Assembly (NCBI RefSeq): GCF_017814915.1
Contig: NZ_JAGIPZ010000001.1
Coordinates: 28,399 to 92,398 of the forward strand
From: Herbaspirillum sp. LeCh32-8
GTDB lineage: Bacteria > Pseudomonadota > Gammaproteobacteria > Burkholderiales > Burkholderiaceae_D
Reading direction: 5' to 3'
DNA: 64,000 nucleotides
This document shows positions 55,695 to 64,000 of this stretch, one piece after another. A model generated the notes under the pieces. That model saw only the letters and a list, made by a program, of their open reading frames with translations. It was not told the DNA's origin and searched no databases. A program made the translations under genes and the position numbers. Position 1 is the stretch's first letter. Each line of letters starts with the position of its first letter.

Positions 55695-56012
55695 ATGAGC
55701 ACCATTACCGTCGTGGCCATCATCACCGCCAAGCCCGGCAAGCGCGAAGAGCTGCTCAACTTTGCCCGCGCCAACCTCGCCGCCGTGCGCGCGGAAGAGG
55801 GCTGTATCGAATACGGCCTGGTCATTGACGTCGACGGCTTCGGCCCCAACCAGGCGCCGATGGGCCCGGACACCTTCGCCTTCGTCGAGAAGTGGGTCAG
55901 TGAAGAAGCGTTGAAGCTGCACTTCACGCTGCCGCATATGGCCGACTACCGCGAAAAATCCAAGGACCTGATCGCCGATCGCGCAGTGCATGTGCTGAAG
56001 TCGGCGGACTGA
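55695..56012 (+). CDS. Antibiotic biosynthesis monooxygenase (ABM) domain protein
   Basis: The 105-residue ferredoxin-like fold protein matches the ABM/putative quinol monooxygenase family (YgiN-like): TVVAIITAKPGKREELLNFA, EEGCIEYGLVID and FVEKWVSEEALKLHFTLPHM. It may oxidise a quinol or a small aromatic. TAAGGAGAAGACAAGC is a strong ribosome site for the ATG at 55695. It is monocistronic, 97 bases after znuA. Confidence 0.85.
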   Translation: MSTITVVAIITAKPGKREELLNFARANLAAVRAEEGCIEYGLVIDVDGFGPNQAPMGPDTFAFVEKWVSEEALKLHFTLPHMADYREKSKDLIADRAVHVLKSAD

Positions 56013-56051
56013 GCCGGCAGACGCAAGCCTCCTTCCGAGGCGCACAAAATG

Positions 56052-56134
56052 CCACTGGGCCCCTGCTTTCGCAGGAACGACAAATACCGAATCTCTATTT
56101 TCGTCGCCCCTGCAAAAGCAGGGGCCCAGCGGCG
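56052..56134. repeat. Inverted pair of the dispersed CCTGCGAAAGCAGG palindrome
   Basis: CCACTGGGCCCCTGCTTTCG... (56052-56085) and its inverted copy CGTCGCCCCTGCAAAAGCAG... (56102-56134) fill the gap between the ABM gene and the LysR gene. They belong to the family seen at 17.5, 30.1 and 58.8-59.0 kb. Confidence 0.8.
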
Positions 56135-56162
56135 TTGGCGGTGTTCCGGATCCGCTGCGGCT

Positions 56163-57101
56163 TCAATGCTCCCCGGGAAAGTCCGCCGGATGCGTCCGCG
56201 CCGGATCATAGGCGGATGCCTGCCCCATCTGCATCAGCCATGTGATGAAGGTCTTCAGCGCCGGGTTGGAGTCGGCCGCGCTGCGGTACATCATGTGGAA
56301 TCCCTCCCCATGCAGCACGACTTCCGGAAATAGCTGGATCAATCGTCCGTGGGACAGGTCGTCGTCCACCAGGGCCAGCGTGCCCATGGCCACGCCGAGA
56401 TCGGTCGCAGCCGCCTGCAGGCTGAGGAAGAAGTGCTCGTAGACCGTGCCCGGCATCTTGCGTCGCACCGCCACGCCGGCCTTGCTCAGCCATTGTGACC
56501 AGGCCGCCGAGCGGCTGGAGAGGTGGATCAGCGGTACCTCGACCAGGTCGCGCGGCACCTTGATCGGGTGGGTGGCCAGGAAGTGCGGCGACACCAGCGG
56601 CACCGAAACATCGTCCAGAAAGCGCACGCATTCATAGCCGTTACGCTCCAGCGGGCTGCGCCACAGGATCACGTCAAACGGATCCTTCACATCCTCGAAA
56701 TACTCCGACATGGTGGTGGTGACGCGCACCTCGATGCGCGGATTGTCGATCTGGAACTGCGACAGGCGCGGGATCAGCCAGCGCATCGCCACCGACGGCG
56801 CGGCGATCAGGCGCACCACGCGGCCCTTGCCGGCCAGGGTCAGTTGCTCGGCGGCAAGGGCGATGCGATCCAGGCTGGCTTTTACCTCGGCGTAGAAGGC
56901 CAGCGCCGCTTCTGTTGGCTCCACGCCACGCGACTGGCGCAAAAACAACGGCTGTTCAAAGTATTCCTCCAGCGATTTGATCTGCTGGCTGACCGCGCTG
57001 TGGGTGATGAAAAGCTCGCTGGCCGCCAGCGTCAGACTCCGCGTCCGGACTGCCGCTTCGAACACCTTGAGGGCTTTGAGCGGGGGCAGGGATGAGGACA
57101 T
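56163..57101 (-). CDS. LysR family regulator, GcvA-like
   Basis: The 312-residue regulator has LPPLKALKVFEAAVRTRSLT and LAASELFITHSAVSQQIKSLEEY, the GcvA-type winged helix, and a ligand domain with WLIPRLSQFQIDNPRIEVRV and DVILWRSPLERNGYEC. The ATG at 57101 follows a short leader; the frame continues upstream but is AT-biased. It is divergent from the small gene at 57205. Confidence 0.88.
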   Translation of the reverse strand: MSSSLPPLKALKVFEAAVRTRSLTLAASELFITHSAVSQQIKSLEEYFEQPLFLRQSRGVEPTEAALAFYAEVKASLDRIALAAEQLTLAGKGRVVRLIAAPSVAMRWLIPRLSQFQIDNPRIEVRVTTTMSEYFEDVKDPFDVILWRSPLERNGYECVRFLDDVSVPLVSPHFLATHPIKVPRDLVEVPLIHLSSRSAAWSQWLSKAGVAVRRKMPGTVYEHFFLSLQAAATDLGVAMGTLALVDDDLSHGRLIQLFPEVVLHGEGFHMMYRSAADSNPALKTFITWLMQMGQASAYDPARTHPADFPGEH

Positions 57102-57105
57102 GATG

Positions 57106-57118
57106 TAAGAAAAACTTA
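57106..57118. promoter_or_regulatory. LysR box candidate TAAG-N5-CTTA
   Basis: TAAGAAAAACTTA is a T-N11-A inverted repeat four bases upstream of the LysR start codon, in the divergent region. It would allow autorepression; binding is not proven. Confidence 0.4.
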
Positions 57119-57204
57119 TATTGGTGTCGGAAAATGTTGCTTTGCAAAAGACAGGGTCGACCTTATTCTTCAATCACCGAAACGTTTAACAGTGAGTGAA
57201 GATC

Positions 57205-57459
57205 ATGTCTACCGTTAGTATATTTGTAAAAGATGCCGGTTTTTCTAACAATCTGCGCGCCCTGGTCGAGCTGGCCAAGTTCGCCGTCCAGCAAATCATC
57301 GCCGCCCACGCCCTGAAGCCGGTGCGTAACGACGCTGCCGAGCTGCACGATGCAGCCTACTTCGAAGGCGTTGCAGACCACGTCGAGATGGAAAGCCGCC
57401 TGCGTCAGCTGGAAAACAGCCACCTGCAAGCCGTCTGGAAGCTGCAATCGCAGATCTGA
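57205..57459 (+). CDS. Small hypothetical protein
   Basis: The 84-residue product has a helical character (NNLRALVELAKFAVQQIIAAHA, then MESRLRQLENSHLQAVWKLQ) and no signal peptide or membrane helix. It is transcribed divergently from the GcvA-like LysR gene, which may regulate it. I do not recognise its family. GTGAAGATC before the ATG at 57205 is a weak ribosome site, and a GTG at 57196 is a possible alternative start. Confidence 0.65.
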   Translation: MSTVSIFVKDAGFSNNLRALVELAKFAVQQIIAAHALKPVRNDAAELHDAAYFEGVADHVEMESRLRQLENSHLQAVWKLQSQI

Positions 57460-57881
57460 GCATCGGCAAGGCAAAAGCAGCAACAGCAATACCAGCAGCA
57501 CCAGGTTCCGTGAGCCTGAAGAAAATGACGAGACCGGTTCCGTATTGTCGGAACCGCAGGCCGGACAGGCAAAGCAGCAATACCCGGGCCCCAGGCCGGG
57601 GCCGCATGGCCCGCACGGCGCCGCCGCAATGGCGCGCACCACACAAGTTCCTCGCAGAACGCACCCATCCCCGCCATGGCGGGGATTTGTCGTTTACAGC
57701 CCTCCGATTGTTATCGCCATGGCAGAGCGTCCCGTCGAACCGGCGGCGGTGACGCCGCAGTCGATCGCGCTCAAGGCAAGCCGGCCAAGCCGGCGGCTGC
57801 TGCGGTGACAGCGCCCAAGACCGCCGCCGGCGCGGCGACAGCGGGGAGTAATTCTGATCGGCGGCGCTGCGCCACCCATAT
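57460..57881. other. Intergenic region, GCAGCA/CAG-rich, no gene seen
   Basis: This 420-base stretch has short overlapping frames but none with protein character. It begins with CAG-rich sequence (GCAAAAGCAGCAACAGCAAT) and includes a short inverted match TTCCGTATTGTCGGAA at 57538-57553. Confidence 0.45.
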
Positions 57882-57911
57882 AAAAAAGCCCGGCATCGAC
57901 CGGGCTTTTTT
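57882..57911. terminator. Bidirectional Rho-independent terminator
   Basis: AAAAAAGCCCGG and CCGGGCTTTTTT form a perfect stem with loop CATCGA. It ends the minus-strand glycosylase-like gene (stop at 57911) and plus-strand transcription from the other side. Confidence 0.92.
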
Positions 57912-58714
57912 CATGCGGTTTTGCGCTTCAACAGTTGCATCCTGCCGAACAGCTGCTGCATGCCGCCGTGCTCGATGAAGCTGAGGTTGTAGGGGTGCTC
58001 GGCCACTGCGCGAGGGAAGGCTTCCAGTTGCGGCAGGCTGTGCAGCTGTTCGGCGATCTTGCCCCACAGCACCAGCGTCGGCAGCGGCGTGCCGCGCGCC
58101 TGCGCGTGGTCGGCCAGCGCGCGCAGCACGGTGTCGAAGAAGGGTTTCCAGGCGCGCGCATCCTTGACCGGCGCCACGTGCTCTCGAAACACCAGGCTGG
58201 CGTTGAGCAGCAGAAAACCGTGGCCCTCCAGGTTGGCCTGCAGGTCGGCCAGGGTCTGGATCGTGCCGGCGGTGTCCTGCTGCGCCTGCGCGGAGATGCC
58301 GGCCAGCGCGTCGCCGCTGGTGTTGCCGGCCTGCAGGGCGCCGTCGGCCACCAGCAGCATCTTCATGAAGTTGCGCAACGAGGTGGCGCGGTTGACCTGC
58401 TTGGACAAGCCCTTGTCCGACCACAACGAGCCGACCGCGCCATCCATGAAGCACACGCCGGTGGCGCTGGCCGCGCGCGGGTAGGGGCCTTCGCCGACCA
58501 GCACGTAGCGCACCGCATCAATGGGTTGCTTGAAGGCAGCGAACAGGCGACCTTCGGTGGGCAGGTAGTTGTCCTGCGCCAGCACGCCCAGATAAGCCGG
58601 GTCGGCTTGGGCGACCGCTTCCAGGCCGGCGCGCAGGGTGGCGTGCCAGGAAGGATCGGCAGTCTGGATCAAGCCCAGCAGGTCGGCGGGCAGGGAGGTG
58701 GCGGGCGTGGTCAT
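57911..58714 (-). CDS. Uracil-DNA glycosylase family homologue with altered active site
   Basis: The 267-residue protein keeps the UDG fold markers: VRYVLVGEGPYPRAASATGVCF corresponds to the water-activating loop, LLLNASLVFREH to the uracil pocket, TLVLWGKIAEQL, and EHPYNLSFIEHGG to the DNA-insertion loop. In the first motif the catalytic Asp of GQDPYH is replaced by Gly76 (GEGPYP) and the His by Pro79; the loop HPSPLS is HPYNLS. It may bind but not excise uracil, or act on another base. It is encoded alone. Confidence 0.78.
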   Translation of the reverse strand: MTTPATSLPADLLGLIQTADPSWHATLRAGLEAVAQADPAYLGVLAQDNYLPTEGRLFAAFKQPIDAVRYVLVGEGPYPRAASATGVCFMDGAVGSLWSDKGLSKQVNRATSLRNFMKMLLVADGALQAGNTSGDALAGISAQAQQDTAGTIQTLADLQANLEGHGFLLLNASLVFREHVAPVKDARAWKPFFDTVLRALADHAQARGTPLPTLVLWGKIAEQLHSLPQLEAFPRAVAEHPYNLSFIEHGGMQQLFGRMQLLKRKTA

Positions 58715-58794
58715 GAGGGGGAGTGCGGATGGCCGTCATCGGAAAGGCGGCATTGTATAACGGCGCGCCGGTCGGCTTGCATCGGCATGTGACG

Positions 58795-59018
58795 GACGAC
58801 GCTGGGGGCCTGCTTTCGCAGGAACGACAGGGCGTTGAAAGCTGCAACTGCCGTTGCTTTTGCCGGCGCAGCTGTCAGGCAAATTTTGTTTGATCAAGGA
58901 TTATCAGTTGCCGGGCGTGATGCGACGAACGACGCTGGGTTCTTGCTTTCGCAGGAACGACAGGTAATTGAAAAATTTACCACCGTCGCCCCTGCGAAAG
59001 CAGGGGCCCAGTGTCGTT
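58795..59018. repeat. Three copies of the dispersed CCTGCGAAAGCAGG palindrome
   Basis: Copies lie at 58795-58831 and 58928-58963 in one orientation and 58983-59018 inverted. The sequence between holds no gene. These sit between the glycosylase-like gene and uvrB, both on the minus strand. Confidence 0.8.
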
Positions 59019-59133
59019 TTGCTTGCCTGCGCTTTTGCGCCACCGCTCGCGCCATCAGAAAACGCCTTCAGAAAGAAGGCATCAGAGCGGCAGCATCAGA
59101 ACGACGGCGTCAGAAAGAAGGCGCCGGCCGCAA

Positions 59134-61215
<2,082 letters not shown>

Positions 61216-61386
61216 GGTGATCGGTAACCTGTGCGGTTGAGGTTTGCCTGCCGGCGGTGCGGCCCGCGCCTCATCACGGGGCGCGGGCGTTGCGGCCGGG
61301 AAATGCAGTCGGCGCCGTCGGGCGCCAATACGCGTCAGATGCAGCCGAATCGCCCAACTTCAAGCGCGGCGCGGCTGCGCATATGT

Positions 61387-61414
61387 CGAATCTGCATGGG
61401 TTGATGCAGATTCG
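61387..61414. other. Perfect 11-bp inverted repeat upstream of uvrB
   Basis: CGAATCTGCAT-GGGTTG-ATGCAGATTCG lies between uvrB and the aminotransferase gene. It has no T run and is not a LexA box; it may be an operator or a leader hairpin. Confidence 0.5.
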
Positions 61415-61459
61415 GCCTGCTTTTACACCCGCCTGTATCTGTGATTGGGCATCGACATT

Positions 61460-61468
61460 TGCTAGAAT
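61460..61468 (+). promoter_or_regulatory. Extended -10 promoter of the aminotransferase gene
   Basis: TGCTAGAAT is an extended -10 (TGn plus TAGAAT at 61463-61468). The -35 region (GTGATT) is weak. The leader to the ATG at 61564 would be about 90 bases. Confidence 0.5.
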
Positions 61469-61563
61469 GCGGTGTTGCAAAACGGTGCATGGCAATCCAC
61501 TGCGGCCATGCTCCCATCCCTTTCTGCAGCGCTTTGTTGCAGCTAACTTTTCATGTTATCACG

Positions 61564-62781
61564 ATGAACGCACCTGTCTCCGCCTCCCTGTTCTCCGCCA
61601 TCGAAATGGCGCCCCGCGACCCTATCCTGGGCGTGACCGAAGCCTACAACGCCGACAAGAACCCGGCCAAAACCAACTTGGGCGTGGGCGTGTACTACGA
61701 CGACAACGGCAAGGTGCCGCTGCTGCAGTGCGTGCAGAAGGCAGAGGCGGAACTGATCGCCAAGCTGGCCCCGCGTACCTACCTGCCCATCGACGGCCTG
61801 GCGACCTATGACCGCGCCGTGCAGGAGCTGGTGTTCGGAGTCGGCAGCGCCGTGGTGACCGAGAAGCGTGCGATCACCGTGCAGGCCGTGGGCGGCACCG
61901 GTGCGCTGAAGCTGGGCGCCGACTTCCTGAAGCACTTCTCCGCCGCCGGCACTGAAGTGTGGATCAGCGATCCGAGCTGGGAAAACCACCGCGCGCTGTT
62001 CGAGATGGCCGGTTTCAAGGTCAATGCCTATCCTTACTACGATGCCGCCACCCGCGGCGTGAACTTCACCGGCATGCTGGATGCCCTGAAGACCATGAAG
62101 TCCGGCTCCGTGGTGCTGCTGCACGCGTGCTGCCACAACCCGACCGGCGCCGACCTCTCCGACGACCAGTGGACGCAAGTCATCGACGTGGTGACCTCGC
62201 GCGGCCTGGTCCCGTTCCTGGACATGGCTTACCAGGGCTTCGGCGACGGCATCGAAGAAGACGGCCAGGTGGTGCGCCGCTTCGCTGAAGCCGGCGGCCC
62301 GCTGTTCGTGTCGAACTCCTTCTCCAAGTCCTTCTCGCTGTACGGCGAGCGCGTCGGTGCGCTGTCGATCGCCGCTGCCAGCGCCGAAGAAGCTGCCCGC
62401 GTGCTGTCGCAATTGAAGCGCGTGGTCCGCACCAACTACTCCAACCCGCCGATCCACGGCGGCCAGGTCGTCGCGACTGCGCTGGCCTCGCCGGAACTGC
62501 GCAAGCTGTGGGAAGACGAGCTGGCCGAGATGCGCGTGCGCATCCGCGAAATGCGCCAGCTGCTGGTGGCCAAGCTGAAGGAAAAGGCGCCGGGCCACGA
62601 CTTCGACTTCGTGATCAAGCAGCGCGGCATGTTCTCGTACTCCGGCCTGACCAAGGCCCAGGTCGAGCGCCTGCGCAACGAGTTCTCGATCTACGCGGTG
62701 GACACCGGTCGCATCTGCGTGGCTGCATTGAACTCGAAGAACATCGACACCGTCGTCGACGCCATCGCCAAGGTTCTGTAA
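61564..62781 (+). CDS. Aromatic/aspartate aminotransferase
   Basis: The 405-residue fold-type I PLP enzyme (TyrB/AspC class) exchanges amino groups between 2-oxoglutarate and aspartate or aromatic amino acids. Signature elements: VYYDDNGKVPLLQCV, ACCHNPTGADLS, and the PLP-lysine segment SNSFSKSFSLYGERVG near residue 255; the substrate Arg lies in the C-terminal VDTGRICVAALN. The start ATGAACGCACC at 61564 gives family length; the frame upstream is not conserved. Confidence 0.92.
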   Translation: MNAPVSASLFSAIEMAPRDPILGVTEAYNADKNPAKTNLGVGVYYDDNGKVPLLQCVQKAEAELIAKLAPRTYLPIDGLATYDRAVQELVFGVGSAVVTEKRAITVQAVGGTGALKLGADFLKHFSAAGTEVWISDPSWENHRALFEMAGFKVNAYPYYDAATRGVNFTGMLDALKTMKSGSVVLLHACCHNPTGADLSDDQWTQVIDVVTSRGLVPFLDMAYQGFGDGIEEDGQVVRRFAEAGGPLFVSNSFSKSFSLYGERVGALSIAAASAEEAARVLSQLKRVVRTNYSNPPIHGGQVVATALASPELRKLWEDELAEMRVRIREMRQLLVAKLKEKAPGHDFDFVIKQRGMFSYSGLTKAQVERLRNEFSIYAVDTGRICVAALNSKNIDTVVDAIAKVL

Positions 62782-62836
62782 GAGCGGAATCGGCCATTTT
62801 CCTGTCCCCGGGAAGATGGCCTGAGAGAAAAAAGTT

Positions 62837-62865
62837 TTGACAGAACGCAAAATCCGGGTCATAAT
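62837..62865 (+). promoter_or_regulatory. Sigma70 promoter of tRNA-Asn copy 1
   Basis: TTGACA (62837-62842) and CATAAT (62860-62865) are separated by 17 bases, close to consensus. The start would be near 62872, nine bases before the tRNA. Confidence 0.88.
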
Positions 62866-62880
62866 CTTTTTCTCAGCTGT

Positions 62881-62956
62881 TCCCTGATAGCTCAGTCGGT
62901 AGAGCGACGGACTGTTAATCCGCAGGTCCCTGGTTCGAGTCCAGGTCGGGGAGCCA
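62881..62956 (+). tRNA. tRNA-Asn (GTT), copy 1
   Basis: The 76-base cloverleaf has acceptor TCCCTGA/TCGGGGA, D arm AGCTCAGTCGGTAGAGC, anticodon loop CTGTTAA with anticodon GTT, T arm GGTTCGAGTCC and an encoded CCA end. Confidence 0.97.
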
Positions 62957-62967
62957 AAGAACATGAG

Positions 62968-62995
62968 AGGCCTCGCAGAAGTTGCGGGGCCTTTT
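62968..62995 (+). terminator. Terminator of tRNA-Asn copy 1
   Basis: GGCCTCGCA pairs with TTGCGGGGCC around a short loop and is followed by TTTTC. Confidence 0.8.
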
Positions 62996-63165
62996 CAATT
63001 GAACCCGGTTGGTAATCGTCGGCAGTGCATTCCGATGCAGACGCGACGATGATCGACGGGTTGAATCAGAGCTCAAGTTTGCGCATGGGATGAGAAGCGC
63101 AACGGCGATGATGAATGGTGTAAAAAATTTCTTCCGGCCTACTGGCAACGAAAGAAATTTTCCTT

Positions 63166-63171
63166 CATAAT
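63166..63171 (+). promoter_or_regulatory. -10 element of tRNA-Asn copy 2
   Basis: CATAAT precedes copy 2 by 15 bases, the same spacing as in copy 1 with a similar flank (CTCAGCTGT). The -35 is much weaker (CTGGCA). Confidence 0.6.
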
Positions 63172-63186
63172 CGCGCCCTCAGCTGT

Positions 63187-63262
63187 TCCCTGATAGCTCA
63201 GTCGGTAGAGCGACGGACTGTTAATCCGCAGGTCCCTGGTTCGAGTCCAGGTCGGGGAGCCA
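63187..63262 (+). tRNA. tRNA-Asn (GTT), copy 2
   Basis: It is identical to copy 1 over its 76 bases, including anticodon GTT and CCA. The two start 306 bases apart. Confidence 0.97.
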
Positions 63263-63270
63263 AAGAATCG

Positions 63271-63302
63271 AAAGCCTCGCAAGTTTCTTGCGGGGCTTTT
63301 TT
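63271..63302 (+). terminator. Terminator of tRNA-Asn copy 2
   Basis: AAAGCCTCGCAAG pairs with CTTGCGGGGCTTT around a three-base loop, followed by TTT. Confidence 0.88.
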
Positions 63303-63397
63303 GTTTTCCGGGCCCGCGCAGGCCCGCTCGCAGCCGGCGGCCCGCTGTCGCAAACGCTGCTAGAATCGGCATCCCTCCGATCTTTCAGGACATTCCC

Positions 63398-64000
63398 ATG
63401 AGCGAACCCATCCGCCTGACACAGTACAGCCACGGCGCCGGATGCGGCTGCAAGATCTCGCCGCAGGTGCTGGACGTCATCCTGGCCGGCAGCGGCGCAC
63501 AGAATCTCGATCCCAAGCTGTGGGTCGGCAATGCCTCGCGCGACGATGCCGCCGTGTACGCGCTGGACGACGAGCGCGGCGTCGTGTCCACCACCGATTT
63601 CTTCATGCCCATCGTCGACGATCCGTTTGACTTCGGGCGCATCGCCGCCACCAACGCCATCAGCGACATCTATGCCATGGGCGGCGACCCGCTGATGGCG
63701 ATCGCCATCCTCGGCTGGCCGGTCAACGTGCTGCCGCCGGAAGTCGCGCGCGAAGTGGTGCGCGGCGGCCGTGCGGCGTGCGACGCCGCCGGCATCCCGC
63801 TGGCCGGCGGTCACTCGATCGACGCGCCCGAGCCGATCTTCGGCCTGGCCGTGACCGGCGTGGTCGACAAGCGCCACATGAAGCGCAACGACACCGCCAG
63901 CGCCGGTTGCCTGCTGTACCTGACCAAGCCGCTGGGCATCGGCATCCTCACCACCGCAGAGAAGAAGGGCAAGTTGCGTCCCGAGGACATCGGCGCGGCG
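63398..64000 (+). CDS. selD: Selenide, water dikinase (partial, cut by window end)
   Basis: SelD makes selenophosphate for selenocysteine or selenouridine synthesis. The visible 201 residues begin with [20 protein letters not shown], where the catalytic Cys (Cys16 region, cysteine form rather than selenocysteine) and Lys19 are present, and include [20 protein letters not shown] and [13 protein letters not shown]. The gene runs off the window; the real protein is about 350 residues. An extended -10 TGCTAGAAT lies at 63358-63366. Confidence 0.93.
   Translation, partial: MSEPIRLTQYSHGAGCGCKISPQVLDVILAGSGAQNLDPKLWVGNASRDDAAVYALDDERGVVSTTDFFMPIVDDPFDFGRIAATNAISDIYAMGGDPLMAIAILGWPVNVLPPEVAREVVRGGRAACDAAGIPLAGGHSIDAPEPIFGLAVTGVVDKRHMKRNDTASAGCLLYLTKPLGIGILTTAEKKGKLRPEDIGAA

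Noticed and set aside
61216-61563. LexA box for uvrB
   Set aside because: CTGTATCTGTGATTGG at 61434 only partly resembles CTGT-N8-ACAG; the second half is missing.

Overview
The window reads as a piece of a GC-rich betaproteobacterial chromosome, most likely Oxalobacteraceae and Herbaspirillum-like. This is an inference from gene content: split cco cluster with hemN and fnr, acdS/acdR ACC deaminase pair, Herbaspirillum-type dispersed palindromes. No rRNA, prophage, transposase or CRISPR was seen. Gene density is ordinary except for repeat-rich gaps near 17.1-17.9, 35.2-35.4, 45.7-46.3 and 47.0-48.9 kb.

Layout. 0-6 kb: a small hypothetical gene, a stand-alone receiver protein, argE, an MFS exporter, the queuosine-precursor transporter yhhQ behind a preQ1-I-like riboswitch, and an outer-membrane beta-barrel. 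5.9-11.7 kb: a minus-strand sugar-type ABC operon (binding protein, double ATPase, two permeases, SMP-30 lactonase) behind a near-perfect sigma70 promoter flanked by a GntR/FadR-type operator. 11.9-24.6 kb: the microaerobic respiration block hemN, safE, ccoI, ccoS, ccoNOQP, ccoG, ccoH, a small membrane protein and fnr, with FNR boxes before hemN, ccoN and fnr. 24.9-27.1 kb: a fatty-acid desaturase and ompW, the latter with a perfect FNR box. 27.3-30.1 kb: ACC deaminase, its divergent Lrp-type regulator, and prolyl aminopeptidase. 30.3-35.2 kb: a MarR repressor divergent from an EmrAB-OprM type tripartite efflux operon. 35.4-44.9 kb: a LysR regulator divergent from a dipeptide-type ABC transporter plus two M20 amidohydrolases. 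45-48.9 kb: two small genes, two candidate small RNAs, a GCAGTA-rich tract and an array of seven modules carrying inverted DnaA-box-like sequences. 49-55.6 kb: a divergent zinc-uptake locus (ZrgA-like protein, LolD/FtsX-like transporter and DUF3299 on one side; a 37-residue membrane protein and znuCBA on the other) sharing an operator-like promoter region. 55.7-64 kb: a monooxygenase, LysR, a small unknown gene, a degenerate uracil-DNA glycosylase homologue, uvrB, an aromatic/aspartate aminotransferase, two tRNA-Asn genes and the start of selD.

The genes form coherent regulatory units. FNR, with all four cluster cysteines, probably activates hemN (anaerobic haem synthesis), ccoNOQP (cbb3 oxidase) and ompW, and probably controls itself. 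A zinc-type operator sits inside the znu promoter. YhhQ is tuned by preQ1. Plant-associated traits are suggested by ACC deaminase and by the importer coupled to M20 amidohydrolases. The most unusual element is the DnaA-box module array at 47.8-48.8 kb, which has no adjacent replication gene.
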